Shown: piece by piece, positions 8,996 to 16,608 of the stretch
Position numbering within the stretch: position 1 is the stretch's first letter
Layout of the letters: the number at the start of each line of letters is the position of its first letter
NCBI RefSeq assembly: GCF_017876315.1
Contig: NZ_JAGINU010000001.1
Location: 868,001-932,000, forward strand
Reading direction: 5' to 3'
Source: Pseudonocardia parietis
GTDB taxonomy: Bacteria > Actinomycetota > Actinomycetes > Mycobacteriales > Pseudonocardiaceae
DNA: 64,000 nucleotides
Notes under the pieces: model-generated
Databases searched by the model: none
What the model was told of the DNA's origin: nothing
Seen by the model: only the letters and a program-made list of their open reading frames with translations
Program-made: the position numbers and the translations under genes

Positions 8996-9321
8996 GCGCG
9001 ACCTACGCCTACGACGAGCGCCCTGCCGGCGGGCACCCGCTGGCGCCCGGGGCGGCGCCGGCGGCGATCCGGGCCGCGCTGCTGCCCACCGACCAGGACG
9101 CCTTCGACGCCGCCTACGCCGCGGCGCTGGCCGCGTCGCGGGAGAGTCTCGACCTGGGCGAGTTGTTCCAGACGCTGGAGCACTGGCGGCGGCTGGCGCT
9201 GCTGCAGCGCGACCCGGAGAACTTCGCGCGGATGGTGCGGCGGGTGGCCGAGACGCTGTCCGGGGAGCCGGTGCCCGACGGTGAGCCGTTCGAGCTCACC
9301 CGGGCCAAGGCCGGTCTGTAG
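8992..9321 (+). CDS. DUF6247-like small protein, possible antitoxin
   Basis: 109 residues from a GTG overlapping the resolvase stop. The core (AAIRAALLPTDQDAFDAAYA, then LFQTLEHWRRLALL and a C-terminal helix) resembles the actinobacterial DUF6247 family, which is often followed by a small RelE-like gene. The next gene begins directly after its stop (TAG then GTG), so the two are co-translated. The arrangement suggests a toxin-antitoxin pair with this protein as antitoxin; that role is inferred from gene pairing only, and no DNA-binding motif is evident. Confidence 0.6.
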   Translation: MSATYAYDERPAGGHPLAPGAAPAAIRAALLPTDQDAFDAAYAAALAASRESLDLGELFQTLEHWRRLALLQRDPENFARMVRRVAETLSGEPVPDGEPFELTRAKAGL

Positions 9322-9576
9322 GTGTACCGCGTCGTCACCGACGACCACATCCAGCACCAGCTCGACGCGCTGCCCGTCGCGGCGCTGGCCGCGTTCGCCG
9401 AGCTGCGGGTGCTGCTGGAGCTCGACCCGTGGGCCGGCGGCCCGGTCAACCCGGCCAACCCGCACGGCCCGGTGCGGACGATGGTGTTCGGTCCCGGCCA
9501 CGAGGGCGTTGCGGCCTACCTCATCCTGGAATCTGAGCGCAGGGTCGATCTCGTGCAGATCGCCTGGCTGGCCTGA
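9322..9576 (+). CDS. Small protein, possible RelE/ParE-like toxin
   Basis: 84 residues from a GTG immediately after the preceding stop codon. It starts MYRVVTDDHIQHQLDALP and ends in a beta-rich part (VRTMVFGPGHEGVAAYLI, then RRVDLVQIAWLA), a short alpha-then-beta layout reminiscent of the RelE/ParE fold. No catalytic residues can be assigned with confidence. Context as second gene of a DUF6247-like pair inside a transposon supports an addiction-module idea; it remains an inference. Confidence 0.5.
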   Translation: MYRVVTDDHIQHQLDALPVAALAAFAELRVLLELDPWAGGPVNPANPHGPVRTMVFGPGHEGVAAYLILESERRVDLVQIAWLA

Positions 9577-9760
9577 CGTGGGTCCGGAACGGACTTGGCG
9601 ACCCTCGGCGGGTCGACGGGCCTGTGCACCGCGAGAGGTGAATCATCTGGGCCGTGACGATCCGGGCGGATCGGCTGGTCGTTCGTCTACGGCCGCGGCG
9701 GCGCACACCGAGCAGCGCCGCCGCACCGACGTGCCCGCGTTGCCGGGAAGCTGACTTCCG

Positions 9761-11353
9761 GTGACTCGCCTTGATCCGCAGTTGCGCGCCGCCGCGGTGG
9801 ATCGGCTGGTCGCCGCGCGGGATGCCGGGACGTTGACCAGCGCGGAGGTGCAGCGCACCGCGGACGGGCTCGGCGTCGATCAGCGCACGGTGTGGCGGTG
9901 GCTCGCACACGCGGCGACCGGGCGCCCGGCGCGGCAGCGCTACCAGCTCACCGAGCAGGACATCGCCGCGTTCTACGACTGGCGAGGCAACGTCGCGGCG
10001 GCACGGCGGGCGCTGGTCAAGGCGGGTGCGGTCGGATTGCCGTCGCTGGCGACCTTGCAGCGGGCGTTCGCCGAGCAGTTGACACCGGCCGCGCGGGCCG
10101 CCGCGGTCGACGGCGTGGAGGGCCGGCGCCGGCACGAGGTGTACCTGCGGTGGGCGCCGAACCGGCGCAACGCGTTGTGGGAGGGCGACCACACCGAGCT
10201 GCCGGTGCTGGTGCTCGCCCCGCGGGCGCAGCGGCCGCGGAAGCCGTGGGCGACGCTGTTCATCGACGGCTTCTCACGGCTGATCATGGCGTGGGCGTTG
10301 TCGCTGTACCCGACCTCGGCGGTCGTGCTGGCCGCGCTACGCCAGGGCATCGTCGTCGACGCGGCGCGAGGCCCGTTCGGTGGAGTGCCGGAGGCGCTGC
10401 GCCCGGACCGCGGGCTGGAGTTCATGGCGACCGCGATGGCGCGCTCGTGCGCGGCCCTGGGGGTGGAGCTGTTGCCGACCCCGCCCTACACCCCGCACCG
10501 CAAGGGCAAGATCGAGCGAGTCAACCGGACCCTGGACCAGGAGTTCCTGTCCGGGTTGCCGTTCTACACTCACGGCCCGCGCGGCGCGGACGGGCGGTTG
10601 TTCGGCCCGGACGCCGACCCGATGAGCCTGGAGTTGTTCAGCCACCATTTCGCGGACTGGGTCGCCGACTACAACCTGCGGCGGGTGCACAGCGAGCTGG
10701 CCGGGCAGACCCCGCTCGGGCGCTGGCGGGAGGACGCGACCCCGCTGCGTGAGGTGCCCGCCGAGCAGCTGCGGTGGATGTTGATGGCCGACATCGAGCG
10801 GACGATCAACAAGGACGGGGTGCACTTCCAGCGGGTGCGGTTCATCGCCCCGGAGCTCAACGGGCTGGTCGGCGACCGGGTCCAGGTCCGCTACACCCCG
10901 CACGACCTGCGGCAGATCGAGATCTTCCGCGGCGACACCTGGTTGTGCACCGCCTACCCGCAGGACGAGCTGACCGCCGAGCAGCGCACCGCGGTGCTGG
11001 CCCGCCGCCACGCCGACGCCACCGAGCTGGGCCGACGGCAACGCCGGGCCAGCCGGCGGGCACGCGCCCGGCTGGCCCCGCTGACCGCACCCGGCCCGGG
11101 CGAGGACACCACGGTGATCACCGCCGAGCAGGACCGCCAGGAACGGCGCGAGCGTCGCCGTGACGACGACGGGCGCGAGATGCGCCGGCTGGGCCGTACC
11201 GACCTGCTGGGGCTGCACCGCGACTTCGAGTACTGGAACCCGCCGCGTGACCCGAAGCCGGCGGCAGCACCCGAGGCCGGGCCGGCGACCGGCGCAGACG
11301 ACAAGCCCGGCGAGGCCGGGGCCGAGGGCACGGTGAAGGACGGGAAGGGATAG
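9761..11353 (+). CDS. TniA/TnsB-like DDE transposase with Mu-C-type domain
   Basis: 530 residues from GTG at 9761. An N-terminal winged-helix/HTH region (GLGVDQRTVWRWLAH) is followed by an rve-type integrase core: Asp143 in WEGDHTEL, Asp216 in LRPDRGLEF, Glu252 in HRKGKIERVNRTL. A beta-barrel Mu transposase C-terminal-like domain covers roughly residues 340-400 (VRFIAPELNGLVGDRVQVRY), then a basic, Pro/Ala-rich tail that could contact the ATPase. This is the organisation of TnsB/TniA/MuA, which bind multiple end repeats and carry out strand transfer. It is followed within 2 bp by an AAA ATPase gene, as in tniAB and tnsBC pairs. All catalytic residues are present, so it may be active. Confidence 0.88.
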   Translation: MTRLDPQLRAAAVDRLVAARDAGTLTSAEVQRTADGLGVDQRTVWRWLAHAATGRPARQRYQLTEQDIAAFYDWRGNVAAARRALVKAGAVGLPSLATLQRAFAEQLTPAARAAAVDGVEGRRRHEVYLRWAPNRRNALWEGDHTELPVLVLAPRAQRPRKPWATLFIDGFSRLIMAWALSLYPTSAVVLAALRQGIVVDAARGPFGGVPEALRPDRGLEFMATAMARSCAALGVELLPTPPYTPHRKGKIERVNRTLDQEFLSGLPFYTHGPRGADGRLFGPDADPMSLELFSHHFADWVADYNLRRVHSELAGQTPLGRWREDATPLREVPAEQLRWMLMADIERTINKDGVHFQRVRFIAPELNGLVGDRVQVRYTPHDLRQIEIFRGDTWLCTAYPQDELTAEQRTAVLARRHADATELGRRQRRASRRARARLAPLTAPGPGEDTTVITAEQDRQERRERRRDDDGREMRRLGRTDLLGLHRDFEYWNPPRDPKPAAAPEAGPATGADDKPGEAGAEGTVKDGKG

Positions 11354-11355
11354 GG

Positions 11356-12129
11356 ATGGTGCGGCATTTCCTGGATGTCGAGGGCGCGGCCACGCTGCCC
11401 ACCGACTCGTTGCTGATGGTCGAACGGGCGGTGACCGACCTGCTCACCGTGCAGGCGATGGGCACGGTGCACGGCCCGGCCGGGCTGGGCAAGACCTACG
11501 CGGTCGAGCAGGCCCTGACCCGCGCGGTGGCCGACGGGCGGGCCGGGCGGGCGCCGTGCTGGGTGAAGTTCCCCAGCCGTCCCACGATGCGCCTGGTCGC
11601 GGCCGACCTGCTCGCCGAACTCACGAGGGTGCCGACCGGGCGCGGGAACCGGTTCGTGCTCACCGAGCAGCTGGTCGAGGAACTCGCCCCACCGCCGGGC
11701 GGCGGCGGGCACGTGGTGGTGGTCGACGAGGCGCAGAGCCTCAACACCGAGTGCATCGAGTACCTGCGCTACCTGCACGACCACCGGGCGACGCGGTTCG
11801 CGTTGCTGCTGGTCGGCGGGGACGGCACCTGGAAGGTGCTCTCGCGGGAACCGATGCTGCGCTCGCGGATCTACCGCCGGGTCAGCGTGGAACCGCTCAC
11901 CCCGGCCGAGGTGTGCGCGCTGATCCCGACCTATCACCCGCTGTATGAGGGCGTCGACGCCGAGCTGCTGCTGTTGATCGATGACCACTTCGCGCACGGC
12001 AACCTGCGGCACTGGGCGGCGTTCACCCGGACCGCGGCCGCGCTGTGCGCGGCCACCGGCGCCGACCGGGTCGATGAGACCGTGGCCCGCAACGCGTTCA
12101 CCCTGCACGGCGGCGGCGTGAGCGCGTGA
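11356..12129 (+). CDS. TniB/TnsC-like AAA ATPase
   Basis: 257 residues from ATG at 11356, with AAGGGA just upstream. Walker A is GPAGLGKT (residues 40-47), Walker B VVVVDEAQ (120-127), followed by a sensor-1-like LLLVGGDGTW and an Arg-rich SRIYRRVSVEPL that fits an Arg finger region. TniB/TnsC/IstB-type ATPases select the target and activate the DDE transposase. It sits between the transposase and an unknown third protein with which it overlaps (GTGA at 12126-12129), so all three are probably made together. Confidence 0.85.
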   Translation: MVRHFLDVEGAATLPTDSLLMVERAVTDLLTVQAMGTVHGPAGLGKTYAVEQALTRAVADGRAGRAPCWVKFPSRPTMRLVAADLLAELTRVPTGRGNRFVLTEQLVEELAPPPGGGGHVVVVDEAQSLNTECIEYLRYLHDHRATRFALLLVGGDGTWKVLSREPMLRSRIYRRVSVEPLTPAEVCALIPTYHPLYEGVDAELLLLIDDHFAHGNLRHWAAFTRTAAALCAATGADRVDETVARNAFTLHGGGVSA

Positions 12130-13403
12130 CCGGCTCCGCCCCGGCGCTGGGCGGCCGCGTGGGCGCGACGCCGGCGGCGTCGGCCGGGGCGGGGCTGCGG
12201 TGGGTGCACGATCCCGATGACGACCACGCCTGCATGCGGCAGCTGACCGCGTTGCACGATCTGCCCGGCGGGCGGGCGGTGTGTCATCCCACGCCCGGCG
12301 CGACGTGGCCGGTGCTGATCCGGGACCTGCTCGAGGCCCTGGGCAAGCCGCGCGACGCGCTCGCCCGGGAACGGCGCCTGCGCGATGGCGGGCGCCTGGT
12401 GCAGGTCTGGATGTGCGCCGAGCGCGTCGAGCACTTGGTGGTGCTGCGTGCGCACCTGCTGCGGCCGGCGCTGCTCGACCGGTCCGCCGAGCTGGCCGCC
12501 GCGACCGGCACGACGATCTGGCTGGTCTGGCACCACAGCGACCCACCCGGCCCGGCCGGGATCGGTGAGGTGTGGTCCTGGCCCGCGGCGGTCGACACCC
12601 TCCGGCGTGGCCGCGTCCGACCGTTGTCGTCGGAGCAGGTCCGGCTGCGGTCGGTGGACGCGATCCACCGCGACGCGGTCGCCGAGGCTCGGCGCGAGGC
12701 CCGGCTGTGGCGGGTTGCCCCGCCCCGGCAGCGCCGCTACACCCAGCCCGGTTGCGAGCTCGGGGCGTTGCTGCAGCGGCTGAGCATTGACGCCGCCACC
12801 TGGGCCGAGCTGGACCTGCGCCTGGACGCCGCGCGCGCCGGGTTCGCCATCGAGGGGCTCACCCTCGTGCTGCCCGACGCGCAACATCTCCGGGACCTGA
12901 TCGGTCCACGCCTACCCGCACCGGTCGTGACCCGGCTGCGCCGGATCGCGTGCCCGACCAGCGCCGTCGCGCTGCTGCTCGCGTGGGCCACCGACGCCCG
13001 ACCCGGCCGCATCTCAGGGTGCATGCAGCGCAGCGTCAGCCCCGACGGCGGACACGTGAACCTGTTGCCGGGCCGCTACCGCATCCCCGGATCGGTCCAG
13101 GTCATCCTGCGGGCCGCCCTGATCGAGCACCGCATGCGCGGGCTCCCGACCTACACGTTCCTCGCGCGACCCGACGACACGTCGTACTGCGCCCAGGCCA
13201 TGGCCAACCTCATCACCCGCGTCGCCGGCCGCGCCGAGGTGCTCCTGCCTCCCTCGTTCGAGCGCAACGACTTCGGCCCCGAACGGCCCTTCGTCGCCGA
13301 ACTGGTCAACACCGGACGGGTCCGACTCGAAGGAGCCCCGCCCCGACCGCGACTCCAGCCCGACCACGACTCGCTACCTCGTCGCCGCCGCTGGAGACCC
13401 TGA
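12126..13403 (+). CDS. Unknown third protein of the TniA/TniB-like transposon
   Basis: 425 residues from a GTG overlapping the ATPase stop. I do not recognise the family. The position is that of TniQ/TnsD target-selection proteins, but I see no TniQ start motif and no zinc ribbon. Visible features: an N-terminal part around WVHDPDDDHACMRQLTALHD and LPGGRAVCHPTPGATWPVL, a middle region with VHLVVLRAHLL-like and TIWLVWHH strands, a linker rich in Arg, and a C-terminal half with GALLQRLSIDAATWAEL and PTSAVALLLAWATDARPGRI. The tail (from about 395) is Pro/Arg-rich. It ends 39 bp before the right-end repeats, so it is the last gene of the element and a candidate target-site or host-factor adaptor (inference). 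Confidence 0.7.
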   Translation: MTGSAPALGGRVGATPAASAGAGLRWVHDPDDDHACMRQLTALHDLPGGRAVCHPTPGATWPVLIRDLLEALGKPRDALARERRLRDGGRLVQVWMCAERVEHLVVLRAHLLRPALLDRSAELAAATGTTIWLVWHHSDPPGPAGIGEVWSWPAAVDTLRRGRVRPLSSEQVRLRSVDAIHRDAVAEARREARLWRVAPPRQRRYTQPGCELGALLQRLSIDAATWAELDLRLDAARAGFAIEGLTLVLPDAQHLRDLIGPRLPAPVVTRLRRIACPTSAVALLLAWATDARPGRISGCMQRSVSPDGGHVNLLPGRYRIPGSVQVILRAALIEHRMRGLPTYTFLARPDDTSYCAQAMANLITRVAGRAEVLLPPSFERNDFGPERPFVAELVNTGRVRLEGAPPRPRLQPDHDSLPRRRRWRP

Positions 13404-13441
13404 GCCTGCCTGCTCCACGCCGCTCCCCGTCGTGCCGAACG

Positions 13442-13504
13442 CTGACATCTCATGCGGCAACGTACTGACATCTCATGCGGTTTCCCACTGACACATCCAT
13501 GCGG
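13442..13504. repeat. Right-end array of a Tn5053/Tn7-like transposon
   Basis: CTGACATCTCATGCGG occurs at 13442-13457 and 13465-13480, and a variant (CTGACACATCCATGCGG) at 13488-13504. The starts are exactly 23 bp apart. Such regularly spaced repeats are the binding sites of TnsB/TniA-type transposases. The coding sequence of a truncated aldolase gene resumes at once (about 13510), so the array marks the element boundary. Confidence 0.7.
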
Positions 13505-13514
13505 CTCGACAGGC

Positions 13515-13952
13515 ATGTTCGGCGAGCTGTTCGCCACGCAGTTGGCCGTCCGCGGCGTGCTCGGGCTGGTCATCGACGCCGGCGTGCGCGACGTCGCCGA
13601 CCTGACCGCGCTGGGCTTCCCGGCCTGGTCCCGCGCGGTCTCCGCGCAGGGCACGGTCAAGGCGACGCCCGGCTCGGTCAACGTGCCGGTCGTGGTCGCC
13701 GGCGCCTGCGTGCGCCCGGGCGACGTGGTCGTCGCCGACGACGACGGCGTGCTGATCGTCCCCCGCGAGGAGGCGCCCGCGGTGGCCGCTGCGTCGCTGA
13801 CCCGCGAGGCCGGCGAGCAGGAGAAGCGGGAGAGGTTCCAGGCCGGCGTGCTCGGCCTGGACGTCTACGGCATGCGCCCGACCCTCGAGCGTCTCGGCGT
13901 CACCTACGTCGACGAACCGGCCGACGACGCCGTTCCCGCCCCCTCCGCCTGA
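13515..13952 (+). pseudogene. N-terminally truncated RraA/LigK-type 4-hydroxy-2-oxoadipate aldolase
   Basis: The 145 residues from an in-frame ATG at 13515 match the C-terminal part of the RraA-like/LigK aldolase family: [28 protein letters not shown] (Arg and Asp of the active site), [20 protein letters not shown] and a long helical tail. LigK-type enzymes are about 220-230 residues and cleave 4-carboxy-4-hydroxy-2-oxoadipate to pyruvate and oxaloacetate. About 90 N-terminal residues are missing and are replaced by transposon end repeats, which even provide an alternative start at 13452. Loss of the N-terminal half of the fold makes activity unlikely. It heads the rightward Rieske/LigAB operon, whose last step it would have served. 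Confidence 0.8.
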
Positions 13953-13980
13953 ACCCCTTTCCTTCCCCCCAGGAGATCCC

Positions 13981-15063
13981 GTGGCGAACAACCCGATTGT
14001 CAAGAACGGCTGGTACATGGGCGCCTGGTCCGACGAGGTCGGCCGGACCCTGCTGCAGCGGTGGATCGTGAGCCGGCCGGTGTGCTTCTACCGGCTGCAG
14101 GACGGCAGCGTCACCGCGATCGAGGACCGCTGCCCGCACCGCAGGTACCCGCTGTCGCTGGGCCGGCTCGACGGCGACGTCATCGAGTGCAACTACCACG
14201 GCTACCGGATCGACGCCGGTGGCGTCTGCGTCGGTGTGGCCGAGCAGCCCGACACCCCCAAGGCGTCGGTGCACCGGTTCCCGCTGGTGGAGCGCGACGG
14301 CGTGGTCTGGATCTGGACCGGTGACGCCGAGGCGGCGGACCCGGCGCTGATCCCGGACACGCCGTGGCTGTCGGACCCGGGCTGGACGCACGTGAAGGGC
14401 CTGGTGCCGCTCAAGGCGCGCCAGGTGCTGCTGGCCGAGAACCTGCTCGACCTGACGCACGAGACGTTCCTGCACCCCGGCAGCATCGGCAACGCGGCGG
14501 TCGCGGGCACGCCGATCGACGTGACCAGCGAGGGCGACCGGGTGTCGTTCGTCCGGCACATGGTCGGCATCGAGGCGCCGCCGTTCTACGAGAAGTCGAT
14601 GGGGCTCACCTCGCCCATCGACCGGTGGCAGGACGGCGACTTCCACGCGCCGGGCGTGTTCATCCTCAACATCCGGCTCGCCCCGACCGGCACCGAGGAG
14701 CCCGAGGGCTTCCACATGAAGGTGATGTACGGGCTGACCCCGGCGACGGAGACCGAGACCCACGACTTCTTCGCCCTGGGCCGCGACTACCGCATCGACG
14801 ACGCGGAGCTGTCGACGTTCCAGCTCGAACAGCAGCTCGCGGTGATGCAGGAGGACGTCGACGCCCTCGAGATCCAGGAGGTCATGGTCGCCACCGAGCC
14901 GCCCGGCGTCCGGGAGTCCAGCATCCGGTCCGACGTCGCGGGCATCCGCGGCCGCCGGCTGCTCGAGAAGCTGGCAGCCAAGGAGGCCGCCGCGGCCGGG
15001 GAGGCCCCGGCCCCCCGGCGTCCGCGTGCGGCGGCGTCGTCGGTGTCGGGGGCCGGGGCATGA
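13981..15063 (+). CDS. Rieske non-haem iron oxygenase, VanA-like
   Basis: 360 residues from the GTG at 13981, preceded by AGGAG. The Rieske [2Fe-2S] ligands are Cys51, His53, Cys70 and His73 (CPH, then CNYH). The mononuclear iron ligands His160 and His165 lie in NLLDLTHETFLHPG. Length and sequence fit vanillate O-demethylase oxygenase (VanA) and related aryl-ether or aromatic-acid oxygenases, which open a pathway by demethylation or dihydroxylation. No reductase gene is next to it; a phthalate-dioxygenase-reductase-type protein occurs far away at 52381. The operon continues with hydrolase, isomerase-like and LigAB genes. The C-terminal 35 residues are Ala/Pro-rich. Confidence 0.9.
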   Translation: MANNPIVKNGWYMGAWSDEVGRTLLQRWIVSRPVCFYRLQDGSVTAIEDRCPHRRYPLSLGRLDGDVIECNYHGYRIDAGGVCVGVAEQPDTPKASVHRFPLVERDGVVWIWTGDAEAADPALIPDTPWLSDPGWTHVKGLVPLKARQVLLAENLLDLTHETFLHPGSIGNAAVAGTPIDVTSEGDRVSFVRHMVGIEAPPFYEKSMGLTSPIDRWQDGDFHAPGVFILNIRLAPTGTEEPEGFHMKVMYGLTPATETETHDFFALGRDYRIDDAELSTFQLEQQLAVMQEDVDALEIQEVMVATEPPGVRESSIRSDVAGIRGRRLLEKLAAKEAAAAGEAPAPRRPRAAASSVSGAGA

Positions 15064-15764
15064 GCGCCTTCGTCCTCGTCCACGGTGCCTGGCACGGCGG
15101 ATGGTGCTGGGACCGCGTCGCCCCGCTGCTGCGCGACGCGGGGCACGAGGTGCACGCGCCGACGCTGACCGGGCTGTCGGAGCGCGCCCACCTGCTCTCC
15201 CCGCAGGTGGGGCTGGACACCCACGCCGAGGACGTCGTCCGGCTGATCGACACCCTCGGGCTGAGCGACGTCGTCCTGGTCGGGCACAGCTACGCCGGCC
15301 AGGTCGTGACGGCGGTGGCCGACCGGCGACCCGCGGCGATCGCCAAGCGCGTGTACCTCGACGCCTTCGTCGGCGCCGACGGCGAGGCCGCCCGCGACCT
15401 GCTGCCCGAGACGGTCGAGCACCACTGGGCGGAGTCCGCGGCGGAGGCCGGGTTCGGCTGGCTCGTCCCGGTGCGGAAGCTGTCGGTGCTCGGCGTGACC
15501 GATCAGGCCGACGTCGACTGGCTGACCCCGAAGCTGACGCCGCACCCGTGGAAGACCTACACCGACCGGCTGCACCTCACCGGCGCGGTCGACGACGTCG
15601 CAGCCGCGTTCGTCGAGTGCGTGAGCTGGATGCGGGTGTTCCAGGCGCAGGCCGAGCGGGCGCGCGAGCGCGGCTGGCCGGTGCACGAGCTCGACACCGG
15701 GCACGAGGCCATGGTCACGGCGCCCAAGGCGCTGGCCGACGTCCTGCTCGACCTGGCCCGCTGA
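15060..15764 (+). CDS. Alpha/beta hydrolase (esterase / hydroxynitrile-lyase-like)
   Basis: 234 residues; the ATG overlaps the Rieske gene stop (ATGA). The fold starts FVLVHGAWHGGWCWDRVAPL. The nucleophile is Ser in VLVGHSYAG, and DTGHEAM near the C-terminus gives the catalytic His. This small AB-hydrolase group includes salicylate-ester and other plant-type esterases. In this operon it may hydrolyse an ester or lactone formed during ring degradation, such as the 2-pyrone dicarboxylate step (inference from context only). Confidence 0.85.
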   Translation: MSAFVLVHGAWHGGWCWDRVAPLLRDAGHEVHAPTLTGLSERAHLLSPQVGLDTHAEDVVRLIDTLGLSDVVLVGHSYAGQVVTAVADRRPAAIAKRVYLDAFVGADGEAARDLLPETVEHHWAESAAEAGFGWLVPVRKLSVLGVTDQADVDWLTPKLTPHPWKTYTDRLHLTGAVDDVAAAFVECVSWMRVFQAQAERARERGWPVHELDTGHEAMVTAPKALADVLLDLAR

Positions 15765-15792
15765 CCCCCATCTGAGAAACCAGGAGTGACCC

Positions 15793-16071
15793 GTGGAGTT
15801 CCTCGTCCGGTCCGAGAACCGACTGCCCGCCGACACCCCGACGGAGCGCCGCGAGGAGCTGCGGGCCGGGGAGCGCGCCCGGGCCATGGAGCTGCGCGCG
15901 GCCGGCGTGCTGAAGCGGCTCTGGCGCGTGCCCGGGCGCAACGCCACCATCGGGCTGTACGAGGCCGCCGACCCGGCCGAGCTGCACGACGCCCTCGTGT
16001 CGCTGCCCATGGCGCCCTGGCTGAACGTCCACGTCGAGGCGCTGGCCACCCATCCCCAGGAGCGGTCATGA
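15793..16071 (+). CDS. Muconolactone Delta-isomerase-like protein
   Basis: 92 residues from GTG at 15793 with AGGAG upstream. MEFLVRSENRLP at the start and the MAPWLNVHVEALATHP end are typical of muconolactone isomerase (CatC) and its relatives, ferredoxin-like proteins that assemble as decamers. Classical CatC belongs to the ortho pathway; here it lies in an operon with a LigAB meta-cleavage dioxygenase, so it may isomerise another lactone or hydroxymuconate intermediate. The position of the usual acidic active-site residue is occupied by Arg/Glu-rich sequence and I cannot assign the catalytic residue. Confidence 0.8.
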   Translation: MEFLVRSENRLPADTPTERREELRAGERARAMELRAAGVLKRLWRVPGRNATIGLYEAADPAELHDALVSLPMAPWLNVHVEALATHPQERS

Positions 16072-16259
16072 CGGACACCGTCGGACGGGAGCTGCGGATC
16101 TCCTTCCGTCAGTTCGACGGCGCGATGCTCGGCCGGTGCTGGTGCGGGCGGACCTACTCCAGCTCCGACCCGAGGGACATGTGGGCATGGCTGGACGACC
16201 ACGCGCACGCGGGACTCCCGAGCGACAGTGGTGCGCCGGGAGGTCCTCATGACAGCTGA
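16068..16259 (+). CDS. 63-residue protein with a CxC motif
   Basis: Starts at an ATG overlapping the isomerase stop (ATGA) and overlaps the LigA-like gene by 11 bp. The core reads LRISFRQFDGAMLGRCWCGR and then TYSSSDPRDMWAWLDDH. The two cysteines in RCWCG are the only ones, so a metal site would need a partner or dimer. I do not recognise the family. Tight coupling on both sides argues that it is a real gene, perhaps a small adaptor or stability factor for the neighbouring oxygenases. Confidence 0.6.
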   Translation: MTDTVGRELRISFRQFDGAMLGRCWCGRTYSSSDPRDMWAWLDDHAHAGLPSDSGAPGGPHDS

Positions 16260-16608
16260 GGGACGGTTCGACCTGCCGGGGACCTACGTCTTCGACGGGC
16301 AGGCCAGTCGGCGTGGCTACCGCATGAACAAGATGTTCATGACCCTGCGCGATCCCCACAGCCGGACCCGTTTCCAGTCCGACGAACCCGCCTACTGCGA
16401 CGAGTTCGGCCTGTCCCCGGAGCAGAAGCGGGCGGTCCTCGACCGCGACTGGCAGGCGATGCTCGACCTGGGCGGCAACATCTTCTACGTGTTCAAGTTG
16501 GCGATGGTCGACCAGAAGTCCATGCAGTACCTCGGTGGGGTCTTCACCGGGATGACCGAGGAGGAGTTCGTGGCAGTCATGCGCGCAGGCGGTCGCATCG
16601 ATGGCTGA
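16249..16608 (+). CDS. ligA: Protocatechuate 4,5-dioxygenase alpha chain-like (LigA)
   Basis: 119 residues from ATG at 16249, chosen because GGAGG lies just upstream and because it gives the LigA-type length; a GTG at 16228 is in frame but less well placed. Family features: FDLPGTYVFDGQASRRGYRM near the start and LGGNIFYVFKLAMVDQKS in the middle. LigA is the helical small subunit that caps the active site of the LigB catalytic subunit in class III extradiol dioxygenases. It overlaps ligB by 8 bp, so the subunits are co-translated. Confidence 0.9.
   Translation: MTAEGRFDLPGTYVFDGQASRRGYRMNKMFMTLRDPHSRTRFQSDEPAYCDEFGLSPEQKRAVLDRDWQAMLDLGGNIFYVFKLAMVDQKSMQYLGGVFTGMTEEEFVAVMRAGGRIDG

Noticed and set aside
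9600-9760. Degenerate end-repeat candidates and a repeated GGATCGGCTGGTCG before the transposase gene
   Set aside because: Matches to the right-end repeat are about 10 of 16 bases and irregularly spaced; the 14-bp duplication may be coincidental.
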